In this document: piece by piece, positions 42,669 through 50,939 of the stretch
Layout of the letters: every line of letters begins with the position of its first letter
Position numbering within the stretch: the stretch's first letter is position 1
Source: Microbacterium hydrocarbonoxydans
GTDB taxonomy: Bacteria > Actinomycetota > Actinomycetes > Actinomycetales > Microbacteriaceae
Assembly: GCF_900105205.1 (NCBI RefSeq)
Contig: NZ_FNSQ01000005.1
Coordinates: 3,038,001-3,102,000, forward strand
Length of the DNA: 64,000 nucleotides
Direction of reading: 5' to 3'
Notes under the pieces: generated by a model
What the model was told of the DNA's origin: nothing
Database searches by the model: none
Seen by the model: only the letters and a program-made list of their open reading frames with translations
Made by a program: the position numbers and the translations under genes

Positions 42669-43097
42669 ATGACCGATCGCAAGCTCGCCGTGCAGGCCTG
42701 GGAGAGCCTGTTCCGCGCTCAGCACGAGCTGTTCACCGAGATGAACGCCGACTTCGACCACGGCGACCTCGCTCAGGCCGAATACGACGTCCTCCTCACG
42801 GTCACGCGCTCCCCGGACATGTCCGCACGTCTGCGAGATGTCACCGCCAACATGCTGATCAGCCAGCCGAGCGTCTCGCGCCTGATCGACCGGATGGTCA
42901 CGCGCGGACTCGTCTCCAAGTGCCCCGATCCCGACGACGGCCGTGGCGCACTGATCAGGGCGACGGATGCCGGAGCCAAGGCGTTCCGCAGCATCGCAAC
43001 CGTGCACGGGCGCTCCATCGCGTCGCGCATGTCGCGGCTCGACGACGAGGAGCTCAGGACGCTCCGCGATCTCGCCGAGAAGCTGCGCACCCGCTGA
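42669..43097 (+). CDS. MarR-family regulator
   Basis: 142-aa winged-helix repressor. The core MLISQPSVSRLIDRMVTRGLVSKCPDPDDGRGALIRATDAGAKAF (about 60-105) shows the recognition helix and DDGR wing. A Cys (SKCPDP, about 80) sits at the wing base. Ligand and targets are unknown. Its mRNA may begin after the strong terminator or read through it. Confidence 0.88.
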   Translation: MTDRKLAVQAWESLFRAQHELFTEMNADFDHGDLAQAEYDVLLTVTRSPDMSARLRDVTANMLISQPSVSRLIDRMVTRGLVSKCPDPDDGRGALIRATDAGAKAFRSIATVHGRSIASRMSRLDDEELRTLRDLAEKLRTR

Positions 43098-43131
43098 CGC
43101 CGGTCAACGGACCGCCGTGTGGGGCGGACTT

Positions 43132-43180
43132 CTCCCCGATGGGAGGAGAATCAGAGCGATTCCCTCCTCCCCTCGGGGAG
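43132..43180. terminator. Long imperfect hairpin after the MarR gene
   Basis: About 21 bp of CTCCCCGA...GAATC pairs with the mirrored segment ending at 43180, with few mismatches. It lies 35 bp after the MarR stop. A second pair of related 14-15-bp direct repeats (43211-43224 and 43240-43254) follows before the flotillin gene. Confidence 0.55.
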
Positions 43181-43315
43181 ATCTCCTCCGTTCGGGATGT
43201 TCGCCTTCGCGCAGGGTGAGCCTGCAATCCCCTTTTCTGGCAGGGTGGAGCCTGAACGCCGCGCGACCGCGCGGACACACGACCGCCCCCTCGGGGGGAA
43301 CCAGGGAGGTCATCC

Positions 43316-44911
43316 ATGGAGATCGCCGGAATCGTCGGCATCCTCGTCATCGTCGGAATCGCCGTAGCGATCGCCGTCGTCGTCCTGCTCATCCTGCTGC
43401 TGTTCGCACGCAGCTGGATCAAGGTGGCTCGCGCCGATGAGGCGCTCGTCATCTCGGGACGCAAGCAGAAGGTGCAGCGCGCTGTCATCTCTGCAGACGG
43501 CTCGACCAGGGACGAGATGTCGGAGTCGCCCGTCACGGTCATCGTGAACGGCAAGTCCCTGGTCAACCCGATCACCCAGCGCCACGAGATCATCTCGCTG
43601 CGCTCACGCCAGGTGTCGCTCAATGCCGAGGCGCAGTCCCTCGACAGCGTCACGCTCAACGTCGACGGCGTCGCGATCGTGAAGATCGGCTCGGATCCCA
43701 TCCTCGTGCGGCGTGCAGCCGAGCGCTTCGCCTCGCAGGACAAGGCGATCGAGCAGTTCACCACGGAGCAGCTCGAAGGTGCGCTCCGCGGCATCGTCGC
43801 CACGCTCTCCGTCGTCGAGCTGATGCGCGAGCGGAAGAAGTTCTCCGACCAGATCGCCGCCGACGTCTCGCAGGAGCTCGCCGAGCAGGGTCTGATCCTG
43901 GACTCGTTCCAGATCAAGGGGATCACCGACAAGGTCGGCTACATCCAGTCGCTCGGTGCCCCCGAGATCCAGGCGAAGCGTCAGTCGGCTGAGATCTCGC
44001 AGACCAACGCCGACCGTGCGATCAACCAGAAGAACATCGCCAACCAGGAAGCGAACCTGGTCGAGCAGACGGCCCTCGACACGAACACCGCCAACGCCAA
44101 CGCCGGCATCGGCCGTGCACGGGCCGAGGCCGAGCAGGCCGAGAACCTCGCCCGCGAGCAGGCTCAGCAGGCCGTCCTGCAGCAGCAGGCCGAGAACCGT
44201 CAGGCCCAGCTCGACGCCGACGTGAAGCGCGTCGCCGACGCGCAGCGCTACGAGGCCGAGACCCGGGCACAGGCAGAGCTCTACACGCGTGAGCGTGCGG
44301 CCGAGGCCGGCGCCATCGAGCAGGTCAAGCAGGCCGAGGCGCGCACCCGCATCGCCGAGCAGCAGGCCCAGGCCGACAAGGCCAAGGCCGATGGTGAGGC
44401 CGCAGCCGCGATCGCCCGTGCGACCGGTGAGGCCGACGCGCTGCGCGCCCAGGCCGAGGCCGAGTCCGAGGCCCGTCGCCTCCGCGCCAACGCCGAAGCC
44501 GACGCGATCCGCGCCGAGGGTGAGGCGCGAGCCGCCGCCGTCGAGGCCGAGGCGAAGGCCATCGCCTCGAACCAGGACGCCTTCCTGTCGCAGCGCGTCC
44601 TCGACGTGCTGCCGTCGATCATGGCGGAGTTCTCGAAGGGCTACGCCGCGATCGGCAACGTGTCGATCATCGGCGGCTCGAGCGAGGACGGCGCCTCGAA
44701 CGTCGTCGGCGCCGACAGTGCCAAGGCGCTGAAGTCGGTGTTCGACAGCGTCAGCTCGGCGACCGGGCTCGACCTGGCCTCGATCATCCAGGGCCAGGCC
44801 GTCGGCCGCGGCATCGGCGAGGGTGTGGCCTCCGCTACGGCGCCGACCACCCGGAAGTCGACCCCGACCACCCCGCCGCCGCCCGCACCGCCGGCTCCCG
44901 CCGCGGAGTAG
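43316..44911 (+). CDS. Flotillin-family SPFH protein
   Basis: 531-aa membrane scaffold. One N-terminal transmembrane helix (about 5-30), then an SPFH/Band 7 domain (about 38-190), a long coiled coil rich in Ala, Gln and Glu (about 205-425, with repeated RAEAE-type units) and a Pro-rich C-tail. Flotillins organise membrane microdomains. AGGGAGGT precedes the ATG. No NfeD-like partner follows. The Ala/Glu coiled coil gives strong codon periodicity. Confidence 0.93.
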   Translation: MEIAGIVGILVIVGIAVAIAVVVLLILLLFARSWIKVARADEALVISGRKQKVQRAVISADGSTRDEMSESPVTVIVNGKSLVNPITQRHEIISLRSRQVSLNAEAQSLDSVTLNVDGVAIVKIGSDPILVRRAAERFASQDKAIEQFTTEQLEGALRGIVATLSVVELMRERKKFSDQIAADVSQELAEQGLILDSFQIKGITDKVGYIQSLGAPEIQAKRQSAEISQTNADRAINQKNIANQEANLVEQTALDTNTANANAGIGRARAEAEQAENLAREQAQQAVLQQQAENRQAQLDADVKRVADAQRYEAETRAQAELYTRERAAEAGAIEQVKQAEARTRIAEQQAQADKAKADGEAAAAIARATGEADALRAQAEAESEARRLRANAEADAIRAEGEARAAAVEAEAKAIASNQDAFLSQRVLDVLPSIMAEFSKGYAAIGNVSIIGGSSEDGASNVVGADSAKALKSVFDSVSSATGLDLASIIQGQAVGRGIGEGVASATAPTTRKSTPTTPPPPAPPAPAAE

Positions 44912-44992
44912 TCACCACAGTCAGCACAGCGGATGCCGCGGCCGGTTCGGTCGCGGCATCCGTCGTCTCCGGCGTCCACGGACCCACTGCTC

Positions 44993-45024
44993 TCGCGCGT
45001 TCGGTTAGTGTCGCGCGTTCGGTT
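44993..45024. repeat. Two 14-bp direct repeats before hrpB
   Basis: TCGCGCGTTCGGTT occurs at 44993-45006 and 45011-45024, separated by 4 bp, immediately upstream of the long hrpB reading frame. They could be activator sites. Confidence 0.6.
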
Positions 45025-45126
45025 TCCATGACTCCGGAGATTCGCCGGCATGTGCCGCCAGGTGACCGGATACCAGCCGAAGCGCCCCGGATCTCCGGAG
45101 TTGCGGAGAGCGGGCAGACTGGAGGA

Positions 45127-47679
45127 GTGCCGCCCGACTCCTTCGACCTCGCCACCATCGGCGCGGGTCTGTCGTTCGCGGCCGCCCTCGACGAGGTCGC
45201 AGCGGCACTCGACGAGAGCCGCGCCCTGGTCGTGAGCGCCCCGCCCGGCACCGGCAAGACCACGCTCGTGCCGCCCCTTCTCGCGTCACGCTCCCCCGGA
45301 CGCGTCATCGTCACGCAGCCGCGACGGGTCGCCGCACGTGCAGCCGCCCGGCGGCTCGCCCAGCTCGACGGCACGCCGCTCGGCACTCGCGTCGGGTTCA
45401 CCGTCCGCGGCGAGCGCGCGGTGGGACGCGAGACGCGGGTCGAGTTCGTCACGGCCGGCGTGCTGCTGCGGCGGATGCTCGACGATCCAGGACTCGACGG
45501 AGTCGACGCCGTCCTCATCGACGAGGTGCACGAGCGCGCCGTCGAGACCGACCTGCTCATCGGACTGCTCTCCGAGGTGCGCGAGCTGCGCGACGACCTG
45601 CACGTCGTGGCCATGTCCGCCACTCTCGACGCCGAGCGCATCGCCGCGGCCCTGGGCACGGACGACGATCCCGCGCCCATCGTCGACCATGACGTCCCCG
45701 CCTTCCCGCTCGCCGAACGCTGGGCGCCGAGCCCCGTGCCCCGTCTCGACGAGCGCGGGGTGACCAGAGGCTTCCTCGAGCACGTGGCCGCCACTGCGGT
45801 CGCCGGGGCGCAGGATCTCGTGCGCACCGAGCCCGCCGCCGACGTGCTCGTCTTCGCCCCCGGCGCCCGCGAGATCTCCGAGATCGCCCGCCGCATCCGC
45901 GACGCGGGCGGCGGGTTCGACGTGCGGGAGCTGCACGGACAGATCCCGGGCTCCGAGCAGGATGCGGTGATCCGCGGTCGCGCTCCCGCCGACCCACCGC
46001 GCATCATCGTCACGACCTCCCTCGCCGAGTCCTCGCTCACCGTGCCGGGGGTGCGTCTCGTGGTGGACACCTGTCTGTCCCGGCATCCGCAGCGCGATGC
46101 CGCCCGCGGCATGACCGGCCTCGTCACCACCGCAGCTCCCCGCTCCTCGTGCGTGCAGCGCGCCGGCCGGGCCACGCGTCAGGGTCCGGGCATGGTCATC
46201 CGCTGCATCGACGAGCGCTCGTATGCGGCGGCCCCCGCACGGCCGGTTCCCGAGATCGCGGTGGTCGACCTCGCGGATGCCGCACTGCTGCTCGCCTGCT
46301 GGGGCGCACCGGGGGCCACCGGCCTGCGGATGATCGACCCGCTGCCCATCGACCGTCTCGCAGAGGCGGTCGACGTCCTGCACGGGCTCGGCGCGGTCGA
46401 CGAGGTGGGGCGCGCCACGCCCGAGGGCCGCGCCCTGGCTCGGATCCCGACCGACCCCCGGCTCGCGAGGGCGCTCAGGGACGGCAGCCCGGTGGTCGGC
46501 AGTCGGCTCGCGTCCGAGGTCGTCGCGCTGCTGGGCGGAGACCTGCGGATCGCGGAGGCCGATGTCGTCCAGGCGCTCGTGACGCTGCGTGGCGGACGGA
46601 CCCCTGAGGCGCGGCGCTGGCGCTCCGATGCGGATCGGCTCGAGCGCATGGCGCCTGACGCACGTGGCATCCGCCCGGATCTCGACGGCGTCGGCGTCGT
46701 GATCGCCCTGGCCTTCCCCGAGCGGATCGCCCGGCGGGTCGAACGCTCCGCTGAGGGAGCGACGTTCATGCTGGCATCCGGAACCCGCGCCGGCGTACGC
46801 GGACCACTGGCCGCCGTGGAGTGGCTCGCCGTCGCCGACGTCGCACGGGCCTCCGCCCGGGCGGCCGCCGGGTCGGGTGCCATCGTCCGGTCCGCTGCCG
46901 TGCTCACCGAAGTGCAGATGGAGCTCGCGGCCAGCCACCTCATGACCGACCGGGTCGAGGCGACGTTCGTCGACGGCCGGGTTCAGGCGCGTCGCGAACG
47001 CCGGGTGGGCGCGATCCTGCGCTCGTCGGCGCCGGTGAAGGCGTCGGTCGCTGAGGGGCGTGACGCCGTGCGCCGGGCGCTGCGTCGCGACGGACTGCGC
47101 GTGTTCACCTGGTCGGATGCCGCCGTCGCTCTTCGTCGTCGCCTCTCCCTGCTTCGGCGGGAGCTCGGCGACCCTTGGCCCGATGTCTCGGATTCCGGTC
47201 TCGTCGAAAACCTCGACGCCTGGTTGGCCTCAGAGATCGACGCTCTGGCCGGCGGCACCCCCGCCAACCGGTTGGATCTGTCGTCCGCGCTGCGTCGGCT
47301 GCTGCCGTGGCCCGAGGCGGCACGCCTCGACGAGCTCACCCCCGAGCGACTCGAGGTGCCCAGCGGTTCACGCGTCCGCATCGACTATCCGGACAGCGAC
47401 GACGACACGGCGCGCCCTGTCGTCGCGGTCAAGCTGCAGGAGTGCTTCGGCTGGGCCGACACCCCTCGGCTCGTCGATGGGCGGGTCCCCGTCCTGTTCC
47501 ACCTGCTGTCCCCGGCGGGGCGTCCGCTCGCGGTGACGGACGACCTCGCCTCGTTCTGGTCCGGCCCCTACTCGCAGGTGCGCGCCGAGATGCGCGGGCG
47601 CTACCCCAAGCATCCGTGGCCCGAGGATCCCTGGGCGGCCGCGCCGACCCGGCATACCAAGAACCGCTCCGCGCGCTGA
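45127..47679 (+). CDS. hrpB: ATP-dependent RNA helicase HrpB
   Basis: DExH helicase of about 850 aa. SAPPGTGKTT (Walker A), the DEVH box in LIDEVHERA, SAT in AMSATLD and QRAGRATRQG motif VI are all present, with the HrpB-type C-terminal tail WPEDPWAAAPTRHTKNR. The start is uncertain: GTG 45127 directly follows GGAGGA with too little spacing, while ATG 45028 has no ribosome-binding site. A leaderless GTG is also possible. Cellular role of HrpB is poorly known. Confidence 0.9.
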   Translation: MPPDSFDLATIGAGLSFAAALDEVAAALDESRALVVSAPPGTGKTTLVPPLLASRSPGRVIVTQPRRVAARAAARRLAQLDGTPLGTRVGFTVRGERAVGRETRVEFVTAGVLLRRMLDDPGLDGVDAVLIDEVHERAVETDLLIGLLSEVRELRDDLHVVAMSATLDAERIAAALGTDDDPAPIVDHDVPAFPLAERWAPSPVPRLDERGVTRGFLEHVAATAVAGAQDLVRTEPAADVLVFAPGAREISEIARRIRDAGGGFDVRELHGQIPGSEQDAVIRGRAPADPPRIIVTTSLAESSLTVPGVRLVVDTCLSRHPQRDAARGMTGLVTTAAPRSSCVQRAGRATRQGPGMVIRCIDERSYAAAPARPVPEIAVVDLADAALLLACWGAPGATGLRMIDPLPIDRLAEAVDVLHGLGAVDEVGRATPEGRALARIPTDPRLARALRDGSPVVGSRLASEVVALLGGDLRIAEADVVQALVTLRGGRTPEARRWRSDADRLERMAPDARGIRPDLDGVGVVIALAFPERIARRVERSAEGATFMLASGTRAGVRGPLAAVEWLAVADVARASARAAAGSGAIVRSAAVLTEVQMELAASHLMTDRVEATFVDGRVQARRERRVGAILRSSAPVKASVAEGRDAVRRALRRDGLRVFTWSDAAVALRRRLSLLRRELGDPWPDVSDSGLVENLDAWLASEIDALAGGTPANRLDLSSALRRLLPWPEAARLDELTPERLEVPSGSRVRIDYPDSDDDTARPVVAVKLQECFGWADTPRLVDGRVPVLFHLLSPAGRPLAVTDDLASFWSGPYSQVRAEMRGRYPKHPWPEDPWAAAPTRHTKNRSAR

Positions 47680-47721
47680 GCCCGACGCGGGCGTTCAGCC
47701 GAGGCGTGCCACCGGCAGCGC

Positions 47722-48456
47722 TCATGCCGTGCGACGCCGCAGGGTCAGCGAGGCCAGCACCAGCGCACCCACCCCGAAGGCGACGACCACGAGCACCGGG
47801 CCGTACACGTCGCTGCCCTCCTCCCCCGCGGTGACGGCGTTGATCGCGTCGATGGCGTGGCTCAACGGCAGCCAGTCCGAGATCGCGTGCAGCGCGTCGG
47901 GCATCTGGTCGCGGGGCATGAAGAGGCCGCCGAGGATGATCTGCGGGAACACCAGCAGCGGCATGAACTGCACCGCCTGGAACTCGGTCTGCGCGAACGC
48001 GCTGGCGAGGAGTCCGAGTGCGGTGCCGAGCAGTGCATCCACGACGGCGACGAGTCCGAGCTGCCACAGTTCCCCCTCGACCTCCAGCCCGCAGACCCCG
48101 ACCGCGAACGACACCGTGACCACGGCCTGCAGAAGTGCCATGAGTCCGAAGGCGATCGCATAGCCGAGGATGAAGTCGGCCTTGGCGAGCGGCGTGGTCA
48201 TGAGCCGTTCGAGGGTGCCGGAGCGACGCTCGCGAAGAGTCGTGATCGAGGTGATCAGGAACATCACGATGAACGGGAACAGGGCGAGGATCGCGCCGCC
48301 GAACTGATCGAACACACCGTCCTGGTCGCTGAACAACCACGCGAACAGACCGACCAACAGACTCGGCGCGATGAGCATCAGAGCGATCGACCGAGGATCG
48401 TGGCGCAGCTGCCCGAGCACCCGCCGTGCGGTCGCCAGCATCCGGATGCCGTTCAT
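47722..48456 (-). CDS. ABC-2-type exporter permease
   Basis: 244-aa integral membrane protein with six hydrophobic helices: LMLIAPSLLVGLFAWLF near residue 25 and FPFIVMFLITSITTLRERRSGTLERLMTTPL (about 55-85), the ABC-2 signature. The start overlaps the ATPase stop by 4 bp (ATGA). Works with the upstream-encoded ATPase; substrate unknown. Confidence 0.9.
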   Translation of the reverse strand: MNGIRMLATARRVLGQLRHDPRSIALMLIAPSLLVGLFAWLFSDQDGVFDQFGGAILALFPFIVMFLITSITTLRERRSGTLERLMTTPLAKADFILGYAIAFGLMALLQAVVTVSFAVGVCGLEVEGELWQLGLVAVVDALLGTALGLLASAFAQTEFQAVQFMPLLVFPQIILGGLFMPRDQMPDALHAISDWLPLSHAIDAINAVTAGEEGSDVYGPVLVVVAFGVGALVLASLTLRRRTA

Positions 48457-49232
48457 TCCGAGGCCTCCCGCCGTGCGCGCCGCGAGCGCAGGGGCCGCGC
48501 CGGGGAAGTTGCGGCCCGCTGGCTGTCGCGTTCGATGAGCGCGAGGAAGGCCGCCTCCGGGTCGGCGGCCCCGGTCTGCTCCTGCAACCCGGCCGGAGTC
48601 GTGTCGGCGATGATCCGCCCCGCGCGCATGAGCACCAGTCGATCGCACCGCAGGGCCTCGTCCATCACATGGCTGGACACGATCATGGTCACGCCTCGTT
48701 CCGCGAGGCCGCGGAACAGACCCCACAGCTCACTCCTCAGCACGGGGTCGAGGCCGACCGTCGGCTCGTCCAGGACGATGAGCTCGGGCGATCCGACGAG
48801 CGCCATGGCGAGTGACACCCTCGTCAGCTGGCCGCCGCTCAGTGAGCCGACGAGCTGTCTCGCCTGCCCGCCGAGTCCCACCTCGTCGATGACGCGATCG
48901 ACGTCACCCTTCGGCGCCTTCAGCAGGGCCGCGAGGTAGGACAGGTTCTGATGCACGGTGAGGTCGTCGTAGACCGCGGCGCCCTGCGTCCCGTAGGCCA
49001 CCCGATGGCGGAGGTGCTTGGAGCCGCCCGGCTCGCCGAGCACCGCGACCGTACCCGAGGCGATGCGCTGCACGCCGACGATCGAGCGCATGAGCGTCGT
49101 CTTGCCGCATCCTGACGGCCCCAGAAGTCCGGTGATCTCGCCGCGAGGGATCTCGAGATCGACGCCGTCGAAGACCTGGGTCGCACCGCGGCGCACCCGA
49201 AGCCCCGAAATCGCGACGGCCGGAGTATTCAT
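48453..49232 (-). CDS. ABC exporter ATP-binding protein (drug/antibiotic type)
   Basis: 259-aa ATPase. GPSGCGKTT Walker A near residue 40, LSGGQLTRVSLA signature near 137, VLDEPTVGLDP Walker B near 160, and SSHVMDEA switch His near 193. The C-terminus is Arg-rich. Start is ATG 49232, only 10 bp from a -10 box, so the mRNA is nearly leaderless; a longer open frame upstream is not supported. Controlled by the operator overlapping the start. Confidence 0.93.
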   Translation of the reverse strand: MNTPAVAISGLRVRRGATQVFDGVDLEIPRGEITGLLGPSGCGKTTLMRSIVGVQRIASGTVAVLGEPGGSKHLRHRVAYGTQGAAVYDDLTVHQNLSYLAALLKAPKGDVDRVIDEVGLGGQARQLVGSLSGGQLTRVSLAMALVGSPELIVLDEPTVGLDPVLRSELWGLFRGLAERGVTMIVSSHVMDEALRCDRLVLMRAGRIIADTTPAGLQEQTGAADPEAAFLALIERDSQRAATSPARPLRSRRARREASE

Positions 49233-49271
49233 GATGTGATGAATTATGCGCTCGGCGGCGGGCTCGGTCAA
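49227..49271 (-). promoter_or_regulatory. Promoter and overlapping operator of the ABC exporter operon
   Basis: Minus-strand -35 TTGACC (49266-49271) and -10 CATAAT (49243-49248) are 17 bp apart. ATTCAT-N6-ATGAAT (49227-49232 / 49239-49244) is a perfect inverted repeat covering the end of the -10, transcription start and the ATG. The TetR gene upstream is the likely repressor. Confidence 0.75.
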
Positions 49272-49383
49272 TGCCCACCGCTCTCGACCGGGCACAGCTT
49301 CGGATCTCGGCATCGACACGCCGCCCGAGAACGGCCGGCGCCCGGGTGTCAGGGGCACTGCTCCGAACCTGTGCCCGGATGAC

Positions 49384-49458
49384 GAAGGGCAGGGGGGAGG
49401 GGCAGGGGGCAGGGGGGCAGGGGGGCAGGGGGGGCAGGGGGGCAGGGTACAGGGGGGC
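49384..49458. repeat. G-rich tract with GGGGGGCA-like repeats
   Basis: About 75 bp of runs of four to seven G separated by CA, CAG or A, on the plus strand. It lies between the TetR gene (3' end 49462) and the ABC promoter. It can form G-quadruplexes on the plus strand; the mRNA copy of the TetR 3' end would be C-rich. Length instability is plausible. Confidence 0.85.
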
Positions 49459-49461
49459 GAG

Positions 49462-50058
49462 TCAGTCGAAGAGGTACCGCTGCACGGTCGGCCCCACGCG
49501 CGCGGTGAGCTCGTCGACGGATGCCGCGGCGATCGGTGCCAGCCTGAGGACGTATCGGGTGATCAGCAGCCCGGCGACCTGAGACGCCACGAGCGTCGCG
49601 CGCAGTTCGGCATCCGGCACCTCCAGCGTCCTCGCGATCTTCCCGATCAGCTCTCGCGACAGGAAGCCGGCCAGCAGCGGCGACGTGAGACGGCTGCCGA
49701 TCGCGGTGCGGATCAGCATGACTCCGCGCCGGCGGATCTCCGGCTGCTCGAACGCATCGAGGATGTAGCGGACGAGCCGCTGCCCGACCTCGTCACGCGG
49801 TCCGGCGACGATGCCAGGCACGTCGACATCCGGTCGGAGCGGGATGCCGATGGCCTCGGCGAACAGGTCGGCCTTGGTCCCGAAGTAGTGATGGACGAGC
49901 GCCGAATCGACCCCGGCTCTGGTCGCGATCGAGCGGATCGTCGAGGCGTCGTACCCGCTCTCACCGAACTCGTCGACGGCCGCCGCGATGATGCGCTCTC
50001 GGGAGTCGGAGCCGCCGCGAGGGCGACCACGTTTCCTCGGAGCGCGCTGGTCGGTCAT
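49462..50058 (-). CDS. TetR-family regulator (likely of the ABC exporter)
   Basis: 198 aa. HTH SRERIIAAAVDEFGESGYDASTIRSIATRAGVDSALVHHYFGTK (about 19-62) is classic. A basic RKRGRPRGG N-terminus precedes it. It is upstream of, and on the same strand as, the ABC genes, whose start overlaps a suitable operator. Confidence 0.9.
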   Translation of the reverse strand: MTDQRAPRKRGRPRGGSDSRERIIAAAVDEFGESGYDASTIRSIATRAGVDSALVHHYFGTKADLFAEAIGIPLRPDVDVPGIVAGPRDEVGQRLVRYILDAFEQPEIRRRGVMLIRTAIGSRLTSPLLAGFLSRELIGKIARTLEVPDAELRATLVASQVAGLLITRYVLRLAPIAAASVDELTARVGPTVQRYLFD

Positions 50059-50120
50059 GGCGCCAGCCTACGACCCGAGCAGCAGGACCGCGGTGACATC
50101 TCAGTCGAGCAGGTGCCCCC

Positions 50121-50876
50121 TCAATCGAGGAGGTGTCGAAGGTAGCGCGGCGGATCCTGGAGGAACGAGCGCCAGTGGTTCACGAGTTCGAGGTCTCCCC
50201 ACTCCGCCGGCCGGATGCCCCAGTCCCCCACTTCGAGGATGCGCGCACCCGGCAGGGCCGCCAGCACCGGCGAATGCGTCGCGCAGAGCACCTGACCGCC
50301 GTCGTCGACGATGCGCTGCAGCACGGCGATGAGGGCGAGCGTGGACTGGAACGAGAGCGCGGCCTCCGGCTCGTCGAGACAGTAGAAGCCCGGCGAGTCG
50401 AAACGACTGTCGAGGAGGGCCAGGAACGACTCGCCATGACTCATCTCGTGGAACGGGACGTCCGGCCCGCTGGTCGACGGGTTCGCCTCGAGATACGTGT
50501 AGAACGAGTGCATCGTCTCGGCGCGAAGGAAGAAGCCCCACCGGTCGGCGCCGACGCCGCGCTGCAGCCGCAGCCACTCGGACAGCGGCGATTCGGTCGG
50601 CCGGGTGCTGTGCATCGCCTGTCTCGACCCGCCCTCCGGCGAGAGCCCGTATGCTCCGGCGATGCCCTCGACGATGGTCGATTTGCCGCTGCCGTTCTCG
50701 CCGACGAGGAAGGTGACGCCGGGCGCGAGATCGATCCCCTCCCGCAGCACCTGGGCGACGGCCGGGATGCTCGTGGGCCAGAGCCGCCCCGGCTCCGGCG
50801 CATCGTCGGCCGCCCTGACCGCGACGATCGGCTGCTCGCGCCGACGACGACTGCCCGACGCCCAGATCGATTCCAT
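50121..50876 (-). CDS. AAA-family ATPase (SMC/RecF-like ABC fold)
   Basis: 251 aa. Walker A GENGSGKST near residue 61, signature-like MSHGESFLALL near 145, Walker B YCLDEPEAAL near 165 and switch His in ATHSPVLAAL near 200. This single-domain fold matches predicted ATP-binding proteins of the overcoming-lysogenization-defect group; function unknown. Start ATG 50876 has GGAGGAGG upstream, inside a perfect 14-bp palindrome (50885-50898). Confidence 0.82.
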   Translation of the reverse strand: MESIWASGSRRRREQPIVAVRAADDAPEPGRLWPTSIPAVAQVLREGIDLAPGVTFLVGENGSGKSTIVEGIAGAYGLSPEGGSRQAMHSTRPTESPLSEWLRLQRGVGADRWGFFLRAETMHSFYTYLEANPSTSGPDVPFHEMSHGESFLALLDSRFDSPGFYCLDEPEAALSFQSTLALIAVLQRIVDDGGQVLCATHSPVLAALPGARILEVGDWGIRPAEWGDLELVNHWRSFLQDPPRYLRHLLD

Positions 50877-50939
50877 GCGCACCTCCTCCGATCGGAGGAT
50901 ACCCGGTGCCACCGACGCCGCCGCAGCGGCGGGCGCGCG

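Noticed and set aside
45028..45126. Extension of HrpB to ATG 45028
   Set aside because: The 33 added residues match no helicase domain and the ATG has no ribosome-binding site, though it is not excluded.
49246..50145. Plus-strand 299-codon frame across the G-tract
   Set aside because: Gly/Arg/Gln-biased and antisense to the TetR gene; no start signal.
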